Part shown: one piece after another, positions 1 to 7,333 of the stretch | How positions within the stretch are numbered: the first letter of the stretch is position 1 | Layout of the letters: the number at the start of each line of letters is the position of its first letter | Origin: Nocardia aurea | Lineage (GTDB): Bacteria; Actinomycetota; Actinomycetes; Mycobacteriales; Mycobacteriaceae | Assembly (NCBI RefSeq): GCF_003123685.1 | Contig: NZ_QCYJ01000100.1 | Location: forward strand, 1-36,896 | DNA: 36,896 nucleotides | Direction of reading: 5' to 3' | Position numbers and translations under genes: made by a program | The notes under the pieces: generated by a model | What the model saw: only the letters and a program-made list of their open reading frames with translations | Database searches by the model: none | What the model was told of the DNA's origin: nothing

Positions 1-85
1 CGCATCGGTCACCACCTCATCACCCACCCCGGAAGTATCGGACATATTGTGCGGCAGACCAAACCGATACAACAACTCATTCTGA

Positions 86-2764
86 ACTGATCTCTTACTG
101 CGTGAACGCGCCGGTCGCAGCTTCCGCACCAATCTCATACCCCCGAGCCTCGACGGTGTTGAGGAACTGGTATACGTACTGGCCCACGACACCCTGCAAG
201 AAATCGCCGAACACCAACTCGGAATTCAGCTCGACACAGCCCTGGAGCGACTCCACACCTGGTCCGACCATTATCGGGACCAGGGATGGCCCGAGAACAC
301 CCCAGACTTCCTGCTGCGCCGCTACTTTCCCATCCTGGGCCAGCACGAAGACCTGGCGCGCACCAGTGCCCTGGCCTTGGACGCCGTCCGTCACGACCGT
401 ATCCGCGCGCGAACCGGCGGTGACGTGATCGCTCTAGCCGAGATCGGCGCTGTGCAGCAACACATCTGCGACCAACCCGACCCCAACCTGCTCACCACCG
501 CACGCCTGGCCCGCTACCGCGACCGCCTCCACCACCACAACACCAACATCCCCACAACACTGCCGGTCTTATGGGCCGAACTCGGCCAACCCGACCGCGC
601 GGAAACCCTCGCCCGCACCATCACCGACCCTGTACAACAGGCCGAGGCGCTCGGTGCGGTCGCGACCGTGATCGCGACGAACGACCCCAATCGCGCGGGC
701 CACCTGATCGAGCACGCCGCAGCGGTCGCTCGCAACATTGCCGACCTGGAGCAGCAGGTCGGCGCACTCCTTGAGGTCGTAACCGCGGTCGCGAAGACCG
801 CTCCCGACCGCGCGGAAGCGATCGCCCGCACCATCACCGGCCTGGACCATCAGGCGTGGGCACTCGCTGATATCGCGACCGCGACCGCGGAATCCGACCC
901 CGAACGGGCGGGCCGCCTCGCGGAACACGCCGAAGCAGTCGCCCGCACCATCACGAGCGCGCAGCAACAGGGCCATGCACTCCGTACGGTCGCGGCCGCG
1001 GTCGCAGAAACCGACCCCGAACACGCCGAAACGATCGCCCGCACCATCACCCACCCTGAACAACAGACATGGGCACTCCGTGCGGTCATGGCCACGATCG
1101 CGAAAACCGACCCCGAACGGGCGGGACGTCTCGCCGAACGGGCCGAAGCGATCGCCCGTACCATCAGCGACCCGGAACAACAGACATGGGCACTCCGTGC
1201 GGTCGCGACCGCGATCGCGAAAACCGACCCCGAACACGCCGAAACGATCGCCCGCACCATCACCCACCCTGAACAACAGGCGTGGACACTCCGTGATATC
1301 GCGACCGCGATCGCGGAATCCGACCCCGAACACGCCGTAGCGCTCGCTCGCACCATCACCGACCCGGCACAACAGGCACAGGCACTCGCTGATATCGCGA
1401 CCGCGACCGCGAAAACCGACCCCGAACACGCGAGCCGCCTCGCCGAACATGCCGAAGCCATCGCCCGCACCATCACTAACCCATGGCAACAGACCCAGGC
1501 ACGCCGTGAAGTGGTGGCCGCGATAGCGAAAGTCGACCCCGAACACGCCGTAGCGCTCGCTCGCACCATCACTGACCCGGCACAACAGGCACAGGCACTC
1601 GCTGATATCGCGACCGCGACCGCGAAAACCAACCCCGAACACGCGAGCCGCCTCGCCGAACATGCCGAAGCCATCGCCCGCACCATCACTAACCCGGTCG
1701 AACAGGCACGGACACTCTATCGGGTCGTCACCGCGATAGCGCAATCCGACCCTGAACACACAGGCCGCCTCGCCGAAGCGATCGCCCGCAGCATCACCGA
1801 CCCGGAACAACAGGCCGTGGCGCTCCGTGAAGTCGTGTTCGCGATCGCGGAATCCGACCCCGAATACGCCGAAGCAGTCACCCACACGATCACCGACACG
1901 TTGCAACACGCTCTGGCACTCCGTGCGGTCGCGACCGCGACCGCGGACTCCGCCCCAGACCGCGCGGAAACCATCGCTTGCACCATCACCCACCCGGAAC
2001 AACAGGCCCAAGCACTCTGCGAGGTCGCGACCGCGACCGCAGAATCCGACCCCGAACACGCCGAAGCGATCGCCCTCACCATCACCGACACGGCACAACA
2101 GGCACAGGCACTCAGTAACATCGCAACCGCGATCGCGGAATTCGATGCCGAACGGGCGGGCCGTGTCGCCGAACGCGCCGAAGTGGTTGCCCGGACCATC
2201 ACTGACCCGGCACAACAGGCATGGGCACTCGGTGATATCGCGACCGCGATCGCGAAAACCAACCCCGAACACGCCGAAACGATCGCCCGCACCATCACCA
2301 AGCCAACGCAACAGGCACAGGCACTCGGTGATATCGCGACCACGATCGCGAAAACCAACCCCGAACACGCCGAAACGATCGCCCGCACCATCACCGACCC
2401 GGAATATCAGGCATGGGCACTCGGTGAAGTCGCGACCACGATCGCGAAAACCAACCCCGAACACGCCGAAACGATCGCCCGCACCATCACCGACCCGGAA
2501 GTACAGGCCGTGGCACTTCGTGACGTCGCGATCGCGACCGCCGAGACCGACCCCGAACAGACGCAGGTTTCCGATCGCGTAATGCGTTCACCGCGCAACC
2601 CGACATTGAGACCGGCCGTAAGCCCCCCGCACAACCGAAGTAGGCGACTTCTCGCACTCGCCTGGTTTCTCACCAGTTGGGAGATTCCGGTTTCTGCACT
2701 GCCCGTTGTCGACTCGACAGCTCTACGTGCATTAGTCGATGATTTGCTGATTGAATCGGCGTGA
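86..2764 (+). CDS. STAND-associated alpha-helical repeat protein, 5' end disrupted
   Basis: The reading frame is open from 86 to the TGA at 2762-2764. The only start-like codons in the 5' part are late (TTG at 377), yet upstream codons already read like the family, with a region around 260-340 encoding RDQGWPENTP and then a LRRYFPIL-like stretch typical of actinobacterial STAND/NACHT-type NTPases. The stop at 83-85, and the possible continuation of frame 1 to about 82, suggest a one-base frameshift near 83-90, so the protein is probably N-terminally broken. From about residue 77 (counting from 377) there are 19 tandem units beginning (I/V/L)ARTIT-P-QQ-AL. Most repeat every 32 residues (96 bp); some are lengthened to 39 by a RLAEHAEA insert. 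The repeats should form paired helices (TPR/HEAT-like solenoid). A short hydrophobic C-terminal module (LLALAWFLTSWEIPVSALP) closes the protein, as in relatives. No catalytic motif is visible in this part; a role in ligand sensing or regulation is inferred from the family. Confidence 0.7.
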   Translation, partial: TDLLLRERAGRSFRTNLIPPSLDGVEELVYVLAHDTLQEIAEHQLGIQLDTALERLHTWSDHYRDQGWPENTPDFLLRRYFPILGQHEDLARTSALALDAVRHDRIRARTGGDVIALAEIGAVQQHICDQPDPNLLTTARLARYRDRLHHHNTNIPTTLPVLWAELGQPDRAETLARTITDPVQQAEALGAVATVIATNDPNRAGHLIEHAAAVARNIADLEQQVGALLEVVTAVAKTAPDRAEAIARTITGLDHQAWALADIATATAESDPERAGRLAEHAEAVARTITSAQQQGHALRTVAAAVAETDPEHAETIARTITHPEQQTWALRAVMATIAKTDPERAGRLAERAEAIARTISDPEQQTWALRAVATAIAKTDPEHAETIARTITHPEQQAWTLRDIATAIAESDPEHAVALARTITDPAQQAQALADIATATAKTDPEHASRLAEHAEAIARTITNPWQQTQARREVVAAIAKVDPEHAVALARTITDPAQQAQALADIATATAKTNPEHASRLAEHAEAIARTITNPVEQARTLYRVVTAIAQSDPEHTGRLAEAIARSITDPEQQAVALREVVFAIAESDPEYAEAVTHTITDTLQHALALRAVATATADSAPDRAETIACTITHPEQQAQALCEVATATAESDPEHAEAIALTITDTAQQAQALSNIATAIAEFDAERAGRVAERAEVVARTITDPAQQAWALGDIATAIAKTNPEHAETIARTITKPTQQAQALGDIATTIAKTNPEHAETIARTITDPEYQAWALGEVATTIAKTNPEHAETIARTITDPEVQAVALRDVAIATAETDPEQTQVSDRVMRSPRNPTLRPAVSPPHNRSRRLLALAWFLTSWEIPVSALPVVDSTALRALVDDLLIESA
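617..2560 (+). repeat. Tandem 96-bp / 117-bp DNA repeats inside the repeat protein
   Basis: Nineteen in-frame repeat units are visible. Successive units keep near-identical DNA words such as gatcgcccgcaccatcac and gaaaaccgaccccgaacacg, so the repeat is conserved at nucleotide level as well as in protein. Two unit lengths alternate irregularly (32 and 39 codons). The segments starting near 1343 and near 1553 are almost the same sequence, which points to recent unit duplication. Confidence 0.8.
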
Positions 2765-2945
2765 CGGACCGAGACGAACACCACACCCGATCGGTCGGGA
2801 ACTCATCAGAACTGATGACCACCGGCCCACTGGATCCCTTCGGCGCGCCACCGACGGCAGGTATTCACCCTGGACGACCCAGCTTAATACCGAGAATCCA
2901 TGGCAGACCCGATCTCATCTCGATATGCCCCGCCGAAGGCATGTC
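2761..2945 (+). pseudogene. Left part of a small ORF possibly interrupted by the IS21 element
   Basis: A GTG at 2761 overlaps the stop of the repeat protein (GTGA), and the frame stays open to the insertion point. Removing the IS and one copy of the target duplication makes this frame continue into the ORF 5658-5882, giving about 135 codons. The predicted protein has no recognisable domain and its right part has weak coding character, so this may be ordinary intergenic DNA. Recorded because the frame and the overlap are exact. Confidence 0.25.
2941..2945. repeat. Target-site duplication, left copy (ATGTC)
   Basis: ATGTC directly precedes the left IS end and is repeated directly after the right end at 5658-5662. 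A 5-bp duplication is within the range usual for IS21-family elements. Confidence 0.85.
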
Positions 2946-2968
2946 TGTCGGCGTTCACGGAAATCCCC
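2946..2968 (+). repeat. IS21 left terminal inverted repeat
   Basis: The first 20 bases are TGTCGGCGTTCACGGAAATC. They match the reverse complement of the right end (TGTCGACGTTCACGCAATTC) at 17 of 20 positions. Confidence 0.88.
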
Positions 2969-2984
2969 AGGTTGAGCCGGTTTT

Positions 2985-3047
2985 CGTTCACGTAATTCCC
3001 GGTCTCTCGTTCACGTAATCGGGCAGGGTGTCGTTCACGTAATTCCC
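2985..3047 (+). repeat. Internal copies of the IS end sequence (IstA binding repeats)
   Basis: CGTTCACGTAATTCCC occurs at 2985-3000 and 3032-3047, with a partial copy (CGTTCACGTAATC) at 3008-3020, spaced about 24 bp. The core also occurs in both termini. Multiple end repeats of this kind are a known IS21 feature and are taken to be transposase binding sites. Confidence 0.8.
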
Positions 3048-3130
3048 CATCGTGGTGGGCGTGTTGCGGCTGGTGTGGTCCTCGCAGGAAGTTGGCTGCT
3101 CCCATCTGATGAAGGTGATGGGAGCCAGAG

Positions 3131-4807
3131 TTGGCGAGGAGAACGTTCGACGTGGTCGATATCGTCGAGATCTTGATTCACTGGCATGCGGGTCGTTCGC
3201 AGAGCCAGATTGCGTCCAGCCTGGGGTTGGACCGCAAGACGGTGAAGAAGTATGTGGATCCGGCCGTGGCGGCCGGGCTGTCTCCGGGCGGTGGTCCGGT
3301 GCGGTCGCCGCAGGAGTGGGGCGAGTTGGTGCGGGAGTGGTTGCCGCAGCTGGCCGACACGCGATTGCGGCAGACGACATGGCCGCAGATCGAGGCCCAT
3401 CGTGACTACATCGTTTCGATGCTCAACGCGGGGGTGAGCAAGCAGACGATCTGGCAGCGGCTGCGTGACGAGGCGGGTTTGACCGCGTCGATGTCGTCGC
3501 TGAAAAGGTATGTGGAAGCGAACCTTGCGGAGCAGGACCAGCGGGCGAAGGTCACGGTGCTGCGTGATGACCCGCCGCCGGGTGAGGAAGCCCAGATCGA
3601 TTACGGGTATTTGGGTTCGTGGACTGATCCGGTGGGTGGTCGCAGGCGCCGGATCTGGGCGTTCGTGATGGTGCTGGCCTGCTCCAGGTTGATGTTCGTG
3701 CGGCCGGTGCTGACCATGGACCAGCAGGCATGGACCCAAGCCCATGTCGAGGCGTTCACGTTCTTCGGTGGTGTCCCGGCTCGGTTGGTGCCCGACAATC
3801 TGCGGACCGGGGTCGCGCGCCCGGATCTGTATGACCCGAAGATCAACCGCTCCTATGCCGAATTAGCCCACCATTACGCCACTTTGGTGGATCCGGCCCG
3901 ACGCGGGAAACCCAAGGACAAGCCGCGGGTGGAGCGGCCGATGCCCTATATCCGTGACTCGTTCTGGCGTGGCAGGGAATGGACGTCGCTGGCCCAGATG
4001 CAGTCCGCGGCCCTCGATTGGTGCCGGGAGGTCGCAGGGGCCCGTTCGTGCCGGCCACTCGATGGCGCCTCACCGATATCGGTGTTCGCGGCGATCGAAT
4101 CCGAAGCGCTGATTGTGTTACCGCGCAAGGACTTTGTGCTCGCGGACTGGACGACGGGAACCGTCGGGCCCGATATCCATGTCAAGGCAGGAAAGACGCT
4201 GTATTCGGTTCCGTGGCGTCATATCGGTCGCCGGGTCGATGTCCGGTCGACGTATTCGATGGTGCAGATCTTCGACAGAGGCGAGCTGATCGCCACCCAT
4301 GTGCGTAAACCGTTCGGCAAACAGTCCGACCTGTCGCACTATCCGCCGGAAAAGATCGCCTTCGCCATGCGGGGACCGACCTGGTGCCGCAACCGCGCAA
4401 CCGAGATCGGCGAATCAACCGTCGCGGTGATCGCCGAATTGCTTTCAGAGAACGCGCTTTTCCGACTGCGCGCTGCCCAAGGAGTGCTCGGGTTGGCCGA
4501 CAAACACGGCACTGCCCGGCTCGAATTGGCCTGCGCCAAAGCGATCACTGTCGGGGACCCGTCCTATCGGACGATCAAGGGCATCCTCGTCGCCGGGCTC
4601 GAGACCGACCCGCCACCACCATCGACCGGCGACGGAGGTGCCGCGGCGTTCCTGCATGGACCTTCGCGGTTGTTCGGAAACGTCATGGCCCTGCCCAACC
4701 CGAACAGCCCGGCCGCTATCGCCGCCACCACGACGAACACCGACCGCGACGACGACGCCCGCGATGGCGCGGCTGATCTCGACCGTGATGAGGGGGTTTC
4801 GGCATGA
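3131..4807 (+). CDS. istA: IS21-family transposase IstA
   Basis: 558-residue DDE transposase. The N-terminal region has a helix-turn-helix (about residues 17-40, GRSQSQIASSLGLDRKTVKK). The catalytic core carries AQIDYG (first Asp), VPDNLRTGV (second Asp) and a Glu in the RVER motif about 50 residues on. A Pro-rich, acidic tail follows residue 500. The start is TTG at 3131: the next codon triplet boundary upstream meets a TGA at 3116-3118, and no ATG or GTG lies between, so TTG is the best choice. IstA binds the element ends and cuts and joins DNA with IstB. Its last four bases overlap istB (ATGA), implying translational coupling. Length and motifs look intact. Confidence 0.93.
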   Translation: MARRTFDVVDIVEILIHWHAGRSQSQIASSLGLDRKTVKKYVDPAVAAGLSPGGGPVRSPQEWGELVREWLPQLADTRLRQTTWPQIEAHRDYIVSMLNAGVSKQTIWQRLRDEAGLTASMSSLKRYVEANLAEQDQRAKVTVLRDDPPPGEEAQIDYGYLGSWTDPVGGRRRRIWAFVMVLACSRLMFVRPVLTMDQQAWTQAHVEAFTFFGGVPARLVPDNLRTGVARPDLYDPKINRSYAELAHHYATLVDPARRGKPKDKPRVERPMPYIRDSFWRGREWTSLAQMQSAALDWCREVAGARSCRPLDGASPISVFAAIESEALIVLPRKDFVLADWTTGTVGPDIHVKAGKTLYSVPWRHIGRRVDVRSTYSMVQIFDRGELIATHVRKPFGKQSDLSHYPPEKIAFAMRGPTWCRNRATEIGESTVAVIAELLSENALFRLRAAQGVLGLADKHGTARLELACAKAITVGDPSYRTIKGILVAGLETDPPPPSTGDGGAAAFLHGPSRLFGNVMALPNPNSPAAIAATTTNTDRDDDARDGAADLDRDEGVSA

Positions 4808-5586
4808 TCGTCGACGTCGCCCTCGAACAAGCCCTGCGAACCTTGAAGCTCTCAGGGATGCTGCAAACCCTGGAATCCCGTCTCGCCCAAGCCCGCGCCG
4901 GGGATCTCGGGCATATCGAGTTCCTGCAGGTCCTCTGCCATGACGAGATCTCGCGGCGCGAATCCCAGTCGATCGCGCGCCGCATCCGCCGCGCCCAATT
5001 CGAACAACAACTCACCCTGGAGCAGTTCGACTTCGCCGCCTCCCCGAAACTGCCCGCCGCTCAGATCCGCGACCTCGCGGCGCTGCGGTGGCTGCCCGTC
5101 GGTGAATCGGTCGTGCTCTACGGACCTGTCGGAGTCGGGAAAACTCATGTGGCACAAGGACTTGGACATTTGGCAATCCGCCAGGGCGCCGAGGTCCGGT
5201 TCATGAAAACCAGCCGACTCCTCGCCACCCTCGCCGGTGGTCACGCCGACCGCACCTGGGACAAACGGCTACGCGAGTTCGTCCGGCCCGCGGTGCTCAT
5301 CCTCGACGACTTCGGCATGCGCGAACTCACCGCCACCCAAGCCGACGACCTCTACGAACTGATCTCCGAACGCGCCGCCGCCGGTGGCTCCATGGTCCTC
5401 ACCTCCAACAGGTCACCGGTCGACTGGTATCCGCTGTTCCCGAATCCCGTTGTCGCCGAGTCTCTCCTGGACAGGCTCATCAACACCAGCCACCAGGTCT
5501 TCATGAACGGACCGTCCTACCGGCCCAACAAACGCCCCGGCACCAAGACCGAGCCGAAGACCCCGAAAAAGGAGGCCATCGGGTAG
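4804..5586 (+). CDS. istB: IS21-family helper ATPase IstB
   Basis: 260-residue AAA+ ATPase that assists IstA in target selection. An N-terminal helical domain (residues 1-90) precedes a Walker A motif GPVGVGKTH near residue 109 and a Walker B LILDDFGM near 165. LTSNRSP and SLLDRLI follow, as in the DnaA-like/IstB clade. The ATG lies in the overlap ATGA with the istA stop. The basic C-terminal tail (about 25 residues, rich in Lys and Pro) is common in IstB proteins. Nothing appears truncated. Confidence 0.94.
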   Translation: MIVDVALEQALRTLKLSGMLQTLESRLAQARAGDLGHIEFLQVLCHDEISRRESQSIARRIRRAQFEQQLTLEQFDFAASPKLPAAQIRDLAALRWLPVGESVVLYGPVGVGKTHVAQGLGHLAIRQGAEVRFMKTSRLLATLAGGHADRTWDKRLREFVRPAVLILDDFGMRELTATQADDLYELISERAAAGGSMVLTSNRSPVDWYPLFPNPVVAESLLDRLINTSHQVFMNGPSYRPNKRPGTKTEPKTPKKEAIG

Positions 5587-5634
5587 AACATCAACCAGGA
5601 CCCACCACCTGCCCAATTACTCGAGCGGACCGGC

Positions 5635-5657
5635 CGGGAATTGCGTGAACGTCGACA
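5635..5657 (-). repeat. IS21 right terminal inverted repeat
   Basis: Contains GGGAATTGCGTGAACG at 5636-5651 and ends CGACA at 5657, the inverse of the left end. It begins 49 bp after the istB stop. Confidence 0.88.
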
Positions 5658-5662
5658 ATGTC
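5658..5662. repeat. Target-site duplication, right copy (ATGTC)
   Basis: Direct repeat of 2941-2945, bordering the right IS end. Confidence 0.85.
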
Positions 5663-5836
5663 GAACACGGGAACCGCGAAGACCAACGCGACGGCGGCGC
5701 GATACTTAGGTTCGGTAAACACCCACGATGACCAGTCGTTTTCCAGGCGACCATGTTTGCGTGTCCTGCCGAGGACACGAACCTGCGACTTCCCCTCGTA
5801 CCCGGACTGCCCGGTAATAGGGAGCGAATCGACGAC

Positions 5837-6820
5837 TCAACGTCGGTTGTTTCGCCTCGCGGCTGACTGCTTCTTCCGCTGAGCCTTCCGTCGTTCGGCC
5901 GACTTATCTTGACTAGCAAGGGGCTTCAGGACTTGGCTGAACCGACGGCGGCCATCACTTCTCCACCCTGCGAGTATGGCGGGTAGTCTGTCCCGGGTGA
6001 TCAGCCACTGCATCGCGGCGCGCGTGTACCTATCGGGAAAATCGTCTGCCAACTTGCGAACCGTCCGGTCCTTTAACGCCTGCACAGCAATGGTCGTATA
6101 CGGGGCGACGTTGTAACGGTCAAGACCCTGAACCTGCGTGACTCCGGCACAGAATCCCGCCCCAACATGCCACGCTGCGCCAGCCATGACACCACCAGAG
6201 TCCTCGCCCTCGGGGTCCGTCAGACTACAAAGAAGATCGACAAGCTGGCGCTCGTATTGATCGAGTTCCATCGGGCGTTCCGCCGCCAAGGCTGTGGAGT
6301 ACGCTGCTTCGGCATCCCCTCTGGTGCGCAAGACATGTCGACGTACATAACCGCCCATGTCGAAATGCAGCACCGCGTCCGACTGGATGTTGGATGCTTT
6401 GCCGTGGACGGCTCTAGTTGCGCGATACCCACTCAACACGACAAGTTCAGATCGACGCTCGCCCTTACGCCCTTCACCTCGACTCAGCCGGGCATATGGC
6501 GAAGATACGAACGGGCAGATCTGGGCTGCATACAGTCCACATATCTCGTGTACAGGAGCTTCGGATGTAGTGACGTCCTCATCCGTCTCCTCGAACATCA
6601 CCTGCCAACGCAACTCGTCATGAAAGGGGAGCGTGCAGACAGCGCAGAGATCGAATGCTGCCATAGCGATTTTGCGCCTTTCGGAAACAGTGCCGAAGTC
6701 TGGTGGCGACTCCTGACCAATCGTCGCGATGATCGGATACCCGCGGGCATCGACACGGAGGTGGTTACACCGTAACGGGCGGGGCACGCTAGCAGGTCCC
6801 CGATCGGCCATGTTCGACAT
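5837..6820 (-). CDS. Cys-rich hypothetical protein, actinobacterial
   Basis: About 327 residues, function unknown. An early part has CAVCTLPF, followed about 35 residues later by HEICGLYAAQICPF; these paired Cys/His clusters look like a treble-clef or zinc-ribbon metal site. The C-terminal third has WLITRDRLPAILAGWR and then a very basic tail (KSAERRKAQRKKQ). Proteins of this layout occur as uncharacterised genes in actinomycetes and their phages or islands; a nucleic-acid-binding role is only inference. The ATG at 6820 is chosen over the longer frame (to 6889) because AGGAAG lies six bases upstream. It stands alone on the minus strand, just inside the terminator and tRNA-like fragment, and is convergent with the IS21 element. 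Confidence 0.7.
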   Translation of the reverse strand: MSNMADRGPASVPRPLRCNHLRVDARGYPIIATIGQESPPDFGTVSERRKIAMAAFDLCAVCTLPFHDELRWQVMFEETDEDVTTSEAPVHEICGLYAAQICPFVSSPYARLSRGEGRKGERRSELVVLSGYRATRAVHGKASNIQSDAVLHFDMGGYVRRHVLRTRGDAEAAYSTALAAERPMELDQYERQLVDLLCSLTDPEGEDSGGVMAGAAWHVGAGFCAGVTQVQGLDRYNVAPYTTIAVQALKDRTVRKLADDFPDRYTRAAMQWLITRDRLPAILAGWRSDGRRRFSQVLKPLASQDKSAERRKAQRKKQSAARRNNRR

Positions 6821-6961
6821 GCTCAACTTCCTACCGCACGGGTCGTGCGCGTCAAACATCGGAAGCGACAGACTGATGGGCCACACCACAGCCGACGGGG
6901 TTGCAGCGGCCAGAAGTCAGGACCGGAATTTTTGGCATATTCTTGGCCTAGTCCGCAAACC

Positions 6962-7002
6962 AAAGCAGGTCAGGCACGGTGACCATGCCTGACCTGCTTT
7001 TT
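6962..7002 (+). terminator. Strong rho-independent hairpin, probably bidirectional
   Basis: A perfect 15-bp stem (6962-6976 with 6986-7000) and a 9-base loop are followed on the plus strand by TTTTT. Read on the minus strand, the stem follows the tRNA-like 3' end by a few bases and runs into TTTGGTTT. Its position is that of a native tRNA gene terminator. Confidence 0.85.
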
Positions 7003-7005
7003 ATG

Positions 7006-7041
7006 CTCCCCCATCTGGACTCGAACCAGAAACCTGCCGCC
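7006..7041 (-). other. tRNA-Asn-like 3' end fragment, putative att site
   Basis: On the minus strand the order is a variable-loop-like AGGTT, a T-arm with a TCTGG/CCAGA stem around TTCGAGT, and an acceptor strand TGGGGGA with G at the discriminator position. This matches the 3' end of actinobacterial tRNA-Asn (5' TCCCC type, G73). The anticodon arm, D-arm and 5' acceptor are absent upstream, so it is not a complete tRNA. Isolated tRNA 3' ends are the usual footprint of integrase-mediated insertion. The Asn assignment rests on acceptor and discriminator only. Confidence 0.6.
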
Positions 7042-7060
7042 AGCAGTTCGAGGTGTCTTC

Positions 7061-7333
7061 ATGATCTCCGACGGTACGTCGCTCGACAGTCGACACCGCA
7101 TCATCGCCAACGGCCACCGCGACGACCAAGCAGACAGCATCACAGAGACCACCGCCAACTTCCCATACCCCGTCCCCTCTCCGGACAACACGATGCTGCA
7201 ATATCTGATCCAGCGGGCGCGGGAACAGGAAGACGAGGAAGGCCAACCCCCATACCTCTGGCTGGCCGTTCACGCCTGGTACGAAGGCACCCTGCAGACC
7301 ATGGCAACCACACCCGACACTCCCGCCGAATAG
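7061..7333 (+). CDS. Small hypothetical protein
   Basis: 90 residues. The ATG at 7061 follows GAGGTG at a spacing of five bases, a good ribosome binding site. The second half (LQYLIQRAREQEDEEG, then PPYLWLAVHAWYEGTLQTMA) has the look of a real soluble helical protein; the first half is low in features. No family is recognised. It begins just right of the tRNA-like fragment, so it could be the outermost gene of an integrated element. Its end overlaps the run-on tail of the minus-strand pseudogene. Confidence 0.5.
   Translation: MISDGTSLDSRHRIIANGHRDDQADSITETTANFPYPVPSPDNTMLQYLIQRAREQEDEEGQPPYLWLAVHAWYEGTLQTMATTPDTPAE

Larger units (their letters stand above)
2946..5657 (+). mobile_element. 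Complete IS21-family insertion sequence, 2712 bp
   Basis: The element has a two-gene istA-istB operon with overlapping reading frames. Its ends are inverted repeats starting TGTCG and ending CGACA, it carries internal copies of the end sequence at its left side, and it is bordered by ATGTC duplications. Both genes are full length with their key motifs, so the copy looks intact and recently inserted. IS21 elements move by IstA (transposase) with IstB (AAA+ helper). Confidence 0.95.

Noticed and set aside
569..2464. 631-codon open frame on the minus strand
   Set aside because: It mirrors the tandem repeats of the plus-strand gene; its repeated FGVGFRDRGRD pattern is an antisense artefact with no family features.
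617..2560. Possible CRISPR-like array
   Set aside because: Units are in-frame, 96 or 117 bp, vary in sequence and have no short conserved repeat with unique spacers; they encode a helical repeat protein.
6167..6775. 202-codon plus-strand frame
   Set aside because: Antisense to the Cys-rich gene at 5837-6820, which has a better ribosome site and plausible metal-binding motifs.
7004..7090. Complete tRNA gene on the minus strand
   Set aside because: The T-arm and acceptor 3' strand are good, but no D-arm, matching anticodon arm or 5' acceptor is present upstream.
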